Assembly: GCA_964597315.1 (NCBI GenBank)
Contig: CAZQXD010000012.1
Location: 1 to 64,000, forward strand
Direction: 5' to 3'
From: CAZQXD01 sp964597315
Lineage (GTDB): Bacteria; Pseudomonadota; Gammaproteobacteria; Competibacterales; Competibacteraceae
Length of the DNA: 64,000 bases
Made by a program: the position numbers and the translations under genes. Under the pieces are notes generated by a model, which was not told the DNA's origin, did no database searches, and worked only from the letters and a program-made list of their open reading frames with translations. This document shows positions 12,723 through 20,826 of the stretch, one piece after another; the stretch's first letter is position 1, and the number at the start of each line of letters is the position of its first letter.

Positions 12723-14498
12723 CTAAAGAGGCCAGAACCACAGTATCAGTGGTACGGCCGTGACCACCACCAGTACATCCAGGGGCAGGCCCATGCGCCA
12801 GTAATCCCCGAAAGCATAGCCTCCCGGACCCATGACCAGGGTATTGGACTGGTGGCCGATGGGCGTAAGGAACGTGCAGGAGCTGCCCACCGCCACGGCC
12901 ATCAGGAACGGATCGGTGGGCAGCTCCAGGGCATTGGCCACGCTGGCGGCGATGGGCGCCATGATCACTGCCGTGGCGGCGTTGTTGATCACGTCCGACA
13001 GGGCCATGGCGGTGATCAGCAGCAGCGCCAGAATGGCCCAGAAGGGCAGGCCGCCGGCCAGATCCACCAGACTGCTGGCCAATAGAGAGGTGGCGCCGGT
13101 GTGTTCCAGCGCCTGGCCTACCGGGATCATGGCCCCCAACAGGACGATGATCGGGCCATTAATGCTGGCGTAGGCTTCCCGCAGGGACAGCAGCCGGGTC
13201 AGCACCAGCACCAGGGCGGCGCAGGCGAAGGCCAGATGGGCCGGTAGCGCCCCAAAGGCGGTCAGGGCGATGGCCACGGCGAAGATGCCCAGGGCCGGCA
13301 GTTCGCGTTTTTGCTTGCCCAGCTTGATATTGCGCTGGGCCAGGGGCAGTAGGCCCAGGGCCGCCAGGGTCTCGGTCATGGTCTCGATCTCCCCCTGGAG
13401 CAGCAGCACGTCTCCGGCCTGGAAGCTGATCTTGCTGATCCGCTGGCGGATGGACTGGCCCTGGCGGGAAATAGCCAACAGATTGACCCGGTACCGGGCA
13501 TGCAGCTTGAGCATGCTGGCGCTGCGCCCCTCGATAGGGGAGCCGGGACTGACCACCGCCTCGAACAGACCCACCCGTTCGGAACTCAGATCCTCGGCGC
13601 TGAACTGGCCGCCGCTGTCAATGGCCAGATCGGCGTTGTCCACCAGGGTCTTGAGAGCGTCGGAATGGCCCTCCAGAATTAACTTGTCCCCGGCTTTGAG
13701 CAGTTCATAGGGCGCGGGCGCCAGAATCCGCCGCCCGCCCCGCACCAGGGCCAGTATGGCCACGTCTCCCTCGCCGGTTTTTTCGAGATTTCCCAGGGCC
13801 TTGCCCACCAGCTTGTTGCCTTCGGGCAATTGGGTCTCAATGATGTAGTCGTCGATTTCAAACAGCCGGTCAAGGGTGGCGCCCCCCGTTCGGCCCGGCA
13901 CCAGCCGCCAGCCCACCAAAGCGATAAAGGTTCCTCCCACCAGGGCTACCCCCAGACCCACGGGGGTGAAATCGAACATGCCGAAAGGCTCCCCGGACAG
14001 GTCCTGGCGATAAATGGCGATAATCACATTGGGGGGGGTGCCGATCAGGGTGACCAGCCCCCCCAGCAGCGACCCGAAAGATAGGGGCATGAGTATTTCC
14101 GAGGCCGGTCGTTTGGCTTTTTGGCAGGTTTGCAGGGCCACCGGCATGAACAAGGCCAGGGCGCCCACGTTGTTCATAAACGCGGAACTGGCGCCCACCA
14201 GCCCGGTCAGGGCCGCCACCTGGAACATGGGATAGTCGTTGAGTCCGGTGAGCGCCTTGCCGATGCCATCCACCGCCCCGGAGTTGCTGAGGGCGCGACT
14301 GATAATCAGTACCGCCGCCACTGTCACCACCGCCGGGTGGCCAAAGCCGGAGAACATCTGGTCGGCGGGCACCAGTTCGGCCAGGGCCAGGGTCAGCAGG
14401 GCCATGAGCGCCACCACGTCGTAACGCCAGCGGCCCCAGATGAACAAGCCCAGGGCGCAGGCCAGTACCGCTAAGACGAGCATTTGTTCGTGAGTCAC
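12723..14498 (-). CDS. SLC13/DASS-type membrane carrier with two RCK_C (TrkA-C) domains
   Basis: 591 residues. Several N-terminal membrane segments with SSAFMNNVGALALFMP and LIGTPPNVIIA, then a cytoplasmic middle (about 215-400) with two TrkA-C-type regulatory domains, then more membrane helices with NNAATAVIMAP and FLTPIGHQSNTLV. This layout (permease, two RCK_C, permease) is that of the SLC13/YfbS-like group of anion or dicarboxylate/sulfate carriers. The substrate cannot be told from sequence. The gene is convergent with yceH (28 bp apart) and monocistronic. ATG at 14498. Confidence 0.9.
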   Translation of the reverse strand: MTHEQMLVLAVLACALGLFIWGRWRYDVVALMALLTLALAELVPADQMFSGFGHPAVVTVAAVLIISRALSNSGAVDGIGKALTGLNDYPMFQVAALTGLVGASSAFMNNVGALALFMPVALQTCQKAKRPASEILMPLSFGSLLGGLVTLIGTPPNVIIAIYRQDLSGEPFGMFDFTPVGLGVALVGGTFIALVGWRLVPGRTGGATLDRLFEIDDYIIETQLPEGNKLVGKALGNLEKTGEGDVAILALVRGGRRILAPAPYELLKAGDKLILEGHSDALKTLVDNADLAIDSGGQFSAEDLSSERVGLFEAVVSPGSPIEGRSASMLKLHARYRVNLLAISRQGQSIRQRISKISFQAGDVLLLQGEIETMTETLAALGLLPLAQRNIKLGKQKRELPALGIFAVAIALTAFGALPAHLAFACAALVLVLTRLLSLREAYASINGPIIVLLGAMIPVGQALEHTGATSLLASSLVDLAGGLPFWAILALLLITAMALSDVINNAATAVIMAPIAASVANALELPTDPFLMAVAVGSSCTFLTPIGHQSNTLVMGPGGYAFGDYWRMGLPLDVLVVVTAVPLILWFWPL

Positions 14499-14777
14499 GA
14501 AACGCCGCTCCCGAGCATGGGCTGATAAGGGACGCGGCGTTGAAGGGTGGTTGCCGCTCCGGGGCTAGGATTCAATCGGGAAAAGCCTAGTGGGGGAAAG
14601 GTCATATTTTTGGCTCTGGCGGCCCTGTTGTAGGGGAAATACCGATCCATATCTGATCCCCTGTCGTCCGATTGGCGGGTATTGCCACCCTGTATTGTGC
14701 TTGTGGGGACGGCAATCGGCTACCCCATTCGGGTTCCGGTCTGCGGGTGACGGCGCTAACAGGAACGGTGAAAGCGA
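14499..14777. other. Intergenic stretch without a convincing gene
   Basis: Lies between the SLC13-type gene and ggt, both read leftward. It should hold the promoter of the carrier gene. I see no conserved protein, RNA or clear promoter motif in it. Confidence 0.5.
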
Positions 14778-14805
14778 GGGCGGACGGCCGTGTGGCTATC
14801 CGCCC
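14778..14805 (-). terminator. Hairpin after ggt, likely terminator
   Basis: GGGCGGA (14778-14784) pairs with TCCGCCC (14799-14805), with further pairing inside the loop. On the minus strand it begins six bases after the ggt stop and is followed only by a short T run (CGCTTT), so termination may be weak. Confidence 0.5.
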
Positions 14806-14810
14806 AAGGG

Positions 14811-16580
14811 TCAATAGCCCAGGGTCAGGGCGTCCCGCCGCCGGGGGTCCGAGTAGCCAAACAGTCCCGCCGGGGTTTGCATGATGCTCTGGGTGGAGCC
14901 CATGGCGTCCTTGATGGCGATGGTATGGCCCTTGCCCTCTAGCAGTTTCAGGGTATCGGGACTAAAACCCTCCTCCACCCGCAGTTCGTCGGGCAGCCAC
15001 TGGTGATGCATCCGGGGAGCCACGGTGGCCTCGGCTACGTTCATGCCGTGGTCGATGACGTTCATGATGACTTGCAAGGTGGTGGTGATGATCCGGCTGC
15101 CCCCAGGGCTACCGGTGACCAGAAACACCTTGCCGTCCTTGAACACCAGGGTGGGCGTCATGGAGCTTAGGGGGCGTTTGGCCGGTTCCACGGCGTTGGC
15201 CTCGCCACCGATCAGGCCGTAGGCGTTGGGCACTCCGGGCTTGGCGGAGAAGTCGTCCATTTCGTTGTTCAGTAGAATCCCCGTGCCTTCAGCGGTGATG
15301 CCGGTGCCGTAGCTGAAATTCAGGGTATAGGTGGTGGCAATGGCGTTGCCCTGTTTGTCCACCACCGAATAATGGGTGGTCTCGTTGCTCTCGTAGGGAG
15401 CCGGATCGCCGGGCTTGATCTCGGCGGCCGGACGGGCCTTCTCCAGGTCGATGGTCTGGCGAAGCTTGGCGGCGTAGTCCTTGGAGGTCAGGCCCTTGAC
15501 GGGCGCCTGCTTGAAGTCCGGGTCGCCCAGGTATTCGGAGCGGTCGGCGTAAGCCAGTTTCATGGCCTCGGCCATGGTGTGCAGGGTGGCGGCGCTGTTA
15601 TGGCCCAGGTCCGTGATGGGGTAGTCCTCCAGGATATTGAGAATCTGGACGACGTGAATGCCCCCGGAACTGGGGAGCGGCATGGAGGCGATCTCATAAC
15701 CCCGGTAGTTGCCCCGCACCGGCTCGCGCACCACCGGCTTGTAGTTTTTCAGATCCGCCTTGGTGATCAAGCCCTGATTGGCTTCCATGGCGGCGACGAT
15801 CCTGTCGGCGATCTCCCCTTCATAAAAGGCTTTGGGGCCATGTTCGGCGATGGCCTTCAGGGAGGCGGCCAGATCCTTTTGCGCCAGGGTGTCGCCTTTT
15901 TCATAGGGTGTGCCGTCTTTTTTGAAAAAAATCGCCATGCTGGCCGGGGACGCGCTCATGCGTTGCTTGGCGGCTTTCAGGGAAATAGACAGGTCCTCGC
16001 CCACCCGGATGCCGTCCTCGGCCAGTTTGATGGCTGGGGCCAGCACGTCCTGGAGGCTCATGGTGCCGTAGCGTTCCAGGGCCAGGGCCAGCCCCGCCAC
16101 CGTACCGGGCACGCCGATGGCCAAATAGGAATAGCGGGACAGCTCTGGATCGGCGTTGCCCTGGGCATCCAGATACATATCCCGGGTGGCGCCGGCGGGG
16201 GCCATTTCCCGGAAGTCGATGGCCACGGTTTCGTTGTTCTCGGCGTTATGGACCACCATAAAGCCGCCGCCCCCCAGATTCCCGGCCCGGGGCAGGGTCA
16301 CGGCCAGGGCGAAGCCCACGGCTACCCCCGCATCCACGGCATTACCCCCTTTTTTGAGAATTTCCAGGCCGATCCGGGTGGCCATTGCCTCTTGGCTGGC
16401 CACCATGCCCTGGGTGGCGAATACCGGGTGGACAATATCCTTTTCGCTGAAGATGGCCGTCTCTTCCTGCTGGGCCATGGACAGGCCTGGCAACGCCATG
16501 CAGGTCGCTGTCAATAGAGCCAAAGACAGGCGTTGTGGCCAGGCTCGGGTTCGGTGAGGTATGTTGTGCTTAGGGTGCAT
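14811..16580 (-). CDS. ggt: Gamma-glutamyltransferase
   Basis: 589 residues, normal for the family. Cleaves the gamma-glutamyl bond of glutathione and similar compounds in the periplasm. A signal peptide is present (charged N-terminus, hydrophobic core about 18-32, cleavage near LSMAQQ). The proenzyme self-cleaves before the threonine nucleophile, here Thr401 in NETTHYSVVD. Other family blocks: GGNAVDAGVAVGFALAV, PLPSSGGIHV, SSMTPTLVF and GSPGGSRIITT. ATG at 16580-16578 has GAGG six bases upstream. The gene stands alone and is divergent from mtfA; the 117 bp between them must hold both promoters. Confidence 0.96.
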   Translation of the reverse strand: MHPKHNIPHRTRAWPQRLSLALLTATCMALPGLSMAQQEETAIFSEKDIVHPVFATQGMVASQEAMATRIGLEILKKGGNAVDAGVAVGFALAVTLPRAGNLGGGGFMVVHNAENNETVAIDFREMAPAGATRDMYLDAQGNADPELSRYSYLAIGVPGTVAGLALALERYGTMSLQDVLAPAIKLAEDGIRVGEDLSISLKAAKQRMSASPASMAIFFKKDGTPYEKGDTLAQKDLAASLKAIAEHGPKAFYEGEIADRIVAAMEANQGLITKADLKNYKPVVREPVRGNYRGYEIASMPLPSSGGIHVVQILNILEDYPITDLGHNSAATLHTMAEAMKLAYADRSEYLGDPDFKQAPVKGLTSKDYAAKLRQTIDLEKARPAAEIKPGDPAPYESNETTHYSVVDKQGNAIATTYTLNFSYGTGITAEGTGILLNNEMDDFSAKPGVPNAYGLIGGEANAVEPAKRPLSSMTPTLVFKDGKVFLVTGSPGGSRIITTTLQVIMNVIDHGMNVAEATVAPRMHHQWLPDELRVEEGFSPDTLKLLEGKGHTIAIKDAMGSTQSIMQTPAGLFGYSDPRRRDALTLGY

Positions 16581-16697
16581 GCTAAACCTCTATCATAGAC
16601 AAGTTTAAATCTCGCGATATGCGGGGACGCCGCCTTTGGAGTCTAGGAGACGGTTTGCCAACTTGCACGACTGCCCCGAGACCCTGACTATTCGCCA

Positions 16698-17474
16698 ATG
16701 ACGCTGCTGAATTTTCGAAACTGGCGGCGGCGCCGGGTGCTGCGCCGCTCCCGCCTAGACCCGGCGCTTTGGGGACGCACCGTGGAGACACAGCCGGTGT
16801 TCCAGGGGTTAAGCCCCGACGAATGGCTCCGATTGCGGGAGCTGACAGTGCTGTTTCTCCACGAAAAATCCTTGGAATCCGCCCATGATCTGGAGCTGGA
16901 CCCGGCCATGAGGCTGCATATCGCCGCCCTGGCCTGCCTGCCCATCCTCAACCTGGGGCTGGACTATTACCGAGGCTGGCAAACAGTGGTGGTCTATCCC
17001 CAGGGCTTTTTGGCCCGCCATGACTATATGGACGCCGCCGGGGTGGTGCATCAGGTGGCCCGGCCCCTAGCCGGGGAAGCCTGGGCGCAAGGCCCGGTGA
17101 TCCTGTCTTGGGAGGACGTAGCCGACTCCAGAGAACTGGACGGCTTTAATGTGGTGATCCACGAGTGCGCCCATAAACTGGACTTGCTGGACGGGGAGGA
17201 TAATGGCCTGCCGCCCCTGTCGCCCCCCCAGACCGTGGCGGCCTGGTCGGGGGCTTTCGGGACCGCCTTTGAGGATTTCAGGGCCAGGGTGGAGCGGGGC
17301 GAGGACACCGAGCTGGACCCCTACGCCGCCGAAAGTCCGGGGGAGTTTTTCGCGGTACTCAGTGAAGCGTTCTTTGAGTTGCCCGATCTGCTCTGGGAGG
17401 TTTATCCGCAAGTCTATGAGCAGCTCAAGGGTTTTTATGGGCAAGACCCCCTGACCCGGTTGGGACTTTCCTAG
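16698..17474 (+). CDS. mtfA: MtfA-like zinc metallopeptidase (M90 family)
   Basis: 258 residues. The zinc site is HECAHKLD (about 152-159) with a downstream glutamate region (ESPGEFFAVLSEAFFE) matching the MtfA fold. In E. coli MtfA is a cytosolic peptidase that binds and inactivates the repressor Mlc and so affects ptsG; whether an Mlc homologue exists here is unknown. The YeeI/MtfA blocks LHEKSLE, HIAALACLPIL and VVYPQGFLA are present. Convergent with the downstream protease gene, 34 bp away. Confidence 0.93.
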   Translation: MTLLNFRNWRRRRVLRRSRLDPALWGRTVETQPVFQGLSPDEWLRLRELTVLFLHEKSLESAHDLELDPAMRLHIAALACLPILNLGLDYYRGWQTVVVYPQGFLARHDYMDAAGVVHQVARPLAGEAWAQGPVILSWEDVADSRELDGFNVVIHECAHKLDLLDGEDNGLPPLSPPQTVAAWSGAFGTAFEDFRARVERGEDTELDPYAAESPGEFFAVLSEAFFELPDLLWEVYPQVYEQLKGFYGQDPLTRLGLS

Positions 17475-17508
17475 CCCGGACGCGAGCCACGCCTGGGATG
17501 GGGTAGGT

Positions 17509-20088
17509 CTAATCCTCTCCGTCGGGGGCGGGCAGGTCCAGGGAAAAGCCGCTGCCGAAGTCCAGCCCGGACAAGTCCCGGTCCACCGTCAGCACCTCCG
17601 GCTGGCCCAGCACCCGCCAGGCCCCGCAGGCGTCGGCAAGGGAGCAGATTGTCCCATCATGACTGAGATCGGAGCCGGACAGTAGCTGATAGTGGCCTTC
17701 AGGTACGCCGTCGAAGCGGTAGCTATAACCGCCCCCGGACAGGGCATCGGCGGCCACGGTTGCCACCACCTCGCCGGTATCGGCAGCCATCAGCAGCACG
17801 CTATGGGGTCCAGCCTCGGCCTGGGTCAGTTGTCCGCTCACCTGCACGATCAGGGGCAGCCGCGCCGCGCCATTCTGGAAGGGAAAGCTAACGGTGGCGG
17901 CGTGTACCCCATCCACGAGCAGCGAGCGGTCCACTGTTATTTGCCAGCGACCTAGGCCGTCGGCGTCGGTGGCTATCGGGGCCACGGTCAGCCAGCCGTC
18001 GGCGTTGTGGCTGGGGAGGCCAGCGAGGATGGCGCCGCCGCCGCCGGTTAGGGTGATCTCCATTTGAGTCCGGTTCAGGCCGAAATTCAGCCCCGTTGGG
18101 AACACCTCCAGGGTCGAGGTCGCCACCGGGGTTTCCCCAGCGGCTATGAGCGCCTCGTTAACCGCAGCGAAGGCGTCGATCAGTCCATAACCGAAGCGGT
18201 CGTCCCGGCCCGGCTCTCCCAGGTCCTGGGTGATCTTTCCAGAGGCCAGCAGCGCGTCGATGGCGGCCGGGTCCAGGGCCGGATTGGCGGCCCGCATCAA
18301 CGCCACCACCCCGGCCACATGGGGAGTGGCCATGGAGGTGCCTTGCAGATAGGTAAACTGGTTGTCGATGCCCTCCGGGGTGGTGACGGCCCCGGTGCTG
18401 AACACCCCATCGGTATTGCCGTCCCCGTCCAGGTCCCGGAACTGGTCGCCCCCGGGGGCCGCCGCGTCCACATAGAAACCAAAATTGGAATAGCCAGCCA
18501 GTTCCCGGGCAAGGGTCAGGGCGCTGACCCCGATCACCCCGTTGGCCGCCGCAGGGAAGGAAATGCTGTTGCCGGAGGCATTGCCCGCCGCCGCTACCAC
18601 CGCCACGCCCGCAGTCCGGGCGGCGTCCAGGGCATTTTGCAAGGCCAGGGACTGGCCCTGGCCCCCCAGACTCATATTAATGACATCGGCCCGCCGCGCT
18701 GGCACGACGCCGGAATCGTTGCTCAGGCCAGCGGCGAAGCGGATGCCCTGGATAATGTCGTAGTAGGTGCCGAAAGCGCCTAGCACCCGCACCGGCATGA
18801 TCCGGGCGTTGAAGGCCACCCCGGCCACGCCGATACCGTTGTTGGTGGCCGCCCCGACGGTGCCGGCCACATGGGTGCCATGGAACACGCTGCCGTCCGG
18901 GTCGTTGGGGTCGCCAGGGTCGCTGGGGTCCGGGTCGATGCCATCGCCGTCGTGGGACTGCAAGGGGTCGCTCACGAAATCGTAGCCGGCCACCAATTGC
19001 CCTTGCAGGTCCGGGTGGTCCAGGCGGATGCCGGAGTCCAGCACTGCCACGATTGCTGGCAGGCCGTCACTCCGGCGGCCGGTATTGAGGTCCCAGGCTT
19101 GGGGTAGGCCCAGCAAGGGGTAATGCCATTGGCGGGAATAATCTGGGTCGTTGGGCACGAAGCTAGCCTGGGCGATCAGGTTCGGTTCCGCGTAGCGCAC
19201 CAGGGGGTCCTGGGCCAGAGTCTTGGCTGCGGCCAGGGTATCCAGTCGGCGGCGTTGATCGTCATCGACCCGGGCCCCGCCCCCCAGGGGGACGTGGCGG
19301 ACGGAGCGGGCGCTGGGCTGGCGATCCTGCTCCTCCAATTCCAGCAGCATTAAGTGGGTGTCTCCGGCCCGACGGTTTAGTCCCAGCGGCTTGAGGCGGG
19401 TTTTCAGATCTGGAACCAGGCGGGCCTTGGGGTCGTAGGCCGCCAGCACTTGTCCCGGCGCCAGGGGATCGGATAGCCGCCGAGCGGTCGGGTGGGGGTT
19501 TGGTCCCCAGCCGATGCTGAGTACATAGCCGGAGGCTATACCCAAGGGTTGCTGGGGCAGGCTGGCTCGGAAGGTCTGAACGCTGACCAGGAAATCGCCG
19601 GTCTCGGACACGGTCAGGGATTCGACGCGGCCCAGACCCACTGAGGCGTCCAGCAACCGGCCATCCAGGTCGGTCAGAAACAGGTCCAGGTCGTTGACCT
19701 GGCCGTCGGCGGCGATGACCAGGGTGAGGCTTTGGCCGGCGACCAAGCTGACCCGGTACCAGTCCTCCGGGTCGCCGGTCTGGAAGGACCGTCCTTGGGG
19801 ACCGGCGCCTGGATCGTTGAGATAACCTCCCAGGGTGACCGGATTGAGCAGTTGCTGGGCGGTTTCCGGGCTATCGTTGGGTAACACGGTCGCCCGGGGA
19901 TCGTTGATATCCCCATCCAGGGCCGAACCGGCGGCGGGCTGTATGGTTCCGGTCAGGGAAAATGTCGGCTGGGGGGGCGGGAGTGACGAGGAGGTTGGCG
20001 CGTCGCTGCCGCCACCGCCGCAACCAAACACGATCAATCCAGCCAGCAGAGCGCTGGTCGGCATCCAGGGTCGTTTCGGAACCACCAT
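17509..20088 (-). CDS. Subtilisin-like (S8) serine protease, predicted lipoprotein
   Basis: 859 residues from ATG at 20088-20086, which has AAGGAG nine bases upstream; more distal in-frame starts would overlap rraA on the other strand. A lipoprotein signal ends in IVFGCGGGG, so the protein should be anchored in the envelope. Next is a bacterial PPC-like beta domain (about 55-190, GDPEDWYRVSL), a propeptide-like region, then the S8 domain: Asp in VAVLDSGIRLDHPDL, His in FHGTHVAGTVGA, Ser in GTSMATPHVAG. A further 230 residues of beta-rich sequence follow. It is unusual that the PPC-like domain lies before the catalytic domain. Substrate unknown. Confidence 0.92.
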   Translation of the reverse strand: MVVPKRPWMPTSALLAGLIVFGCGGGGSDAPTSSSLPPPQPTFSLTGTIQPAAGSALDGDINDPRATVLPNDSPETAQQLLNPVTLGGYLNDPGAGPQGRSFQTGDPEDWYRVSLVAGQSLTLVIAADGQVNDLDLFLTDLDGRLLDASVGLGRVESLTVSETGDFLVSVQTFRASLPQQPLGIASGYVLSIGWGPNPHPTARRLSDPLAPGQVLAAYDPKARLVPDLKTRLKPLGLNRRAGDTHLMLLELEEQDRQPSARSVRHVPLGGGARVDDDQRRRLDTLAAAKTLAQDPLVRYAEPNLIAQASFVPNDPDYSRQWHYPLLGLPQAWDLNTGRRSDGLPAIVAVLDSGIRLDHPDLQGQLVAGYDFVSDPLQSHDGDGIDPDPSDPGDPNDPDGSVFHGTHVAGTVGAATNNGIGVAGVAFNARIMPVRVLGAFGTYYDIIQGIRFAAGLSNDSGVVPARRADVINMSLGGQGQSLALQNALDAARTAGVAVVAAAGNASGNSISFPAAANGVIGVSALTLARELAGYSNFGFYVDAAAPGGDQFRDLDGDGNTDGVFSTGAVTTPEGIDNQFTYLQGTSMATPHVAGVVALMRAANPALDPAAIDALLASGKITQDLGEPGRDDRFGYGLIDAFAAVNEALIAAGETPVATSTLEVFPTGLNFGLNRTQMEITLTGGGGAILAGLPSHNADGWLTVAPIATDADGLGRWQITVDRSLLVDGVHAATVSFPFQNGAARLPLIVQVSGQLTQAEAGPHSVLLMAADTGEVVATVAADALSGGGYSYRFDGVPEGHYQLLSGSDLSHDGTICSLADACGAWRVLGQPEVLTVDRDLSGLDFGSGFSLDLPAPDGED

Positions 20089-20325
20089 TCCATTGTTCTC
20101 CTTGCCGTGGTCCAACAGGAGTGTAGCAGTCGGATACCGGCGCTGCCGGGTACCTGGGGAGTATCGGCGGCGGGCAGGGATGATTGAGGACGCAACCAAG
20201 CCGAAGGCGTCAAATAGGCGTATCGGGGTCCAAGGGGGCGGCCTGGCCGGAACGGGCGTTGCTCGTGGCGCACCCCCGGGGCTACACTTCGCCGGTTCCT
20301 CCGCCGACATAACAAGGGAAACGCC

Positions 20326-20805
20326 ATGGACTTCAAAACCGCCGACCTCTGCGACGACCACGCCGCTACCCTGCAAATCGCCGAGCCGCTGTTCCAAAAC
20401 TACGGCAGTCGGGCCTATTTTTCCGGTCCCATGGTGACCCTCAAACTCCACGAGGACAACGCCCTGGTGCGGGCCGCCCTGGAAGAGCCTGGAGAGGGTC
20501 GGGTGTTGGTGGTGGACGGAGGTGGTTCCCTGCGCTGCGCCCTGCTAGGCGACCAGCTCGCCAAGATCGCCGAGACCAACGGCTGGTCCGGGGTGCTGGT
20601 CTACGGGGCGATCCGCGACTCTGCCGATGTGGCCAAGTGCGCCATCGGGGTCAAGGCTCTGGCCACCCATCCCCTGAAGAGCGTCAAGCGCGGCCAGGGA
20701 GAGCGGGGTGCGCCCCTGCGGTTCGCCGGTGTGAGTTTTTATCCGGGTCATTATTTGTACTCCGACGAAGACGGCATCGTGGTCTCCGAAAAGCCCCTGG
20801 TCTGA
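20326..20805 (+). CDS. rraA: RraA, regulator of ribonuclease E
   Basis: 159 residues, the family's usual length. RraA binds the C-terminal half of RNase E and inhibits mRNA decay; it is not a methyltransferase despite older names. Family blocks seen: TADLCDDH, VVDGGGSLRCALLGD, GWSGVLVYGAIRDS and the C-terminal YLYSDEDGIVVS. ATG at 20326 with AAGGGA upstream. Twenty-one bases separate it from tex, so the two may be co-transcribed. Confidence 0.96.
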   Translation: MDFKTADLCDDHAATLQIAEPLFQNYGSRAYFSGPMVTLKLHEDNALVRAALEEPGEGRVLVVDGGGSLRCALLGDQLAKIAETNGWSGVLVYGAIRDSADVAKCAIGVKALATHPLKSVKRGQGERGAPLRFAGVSFYPGHYLYSDEDGIVVSEKPLV

Positions 20806-20826
20806 ACTGGTCGCCTTGGAAAATTT

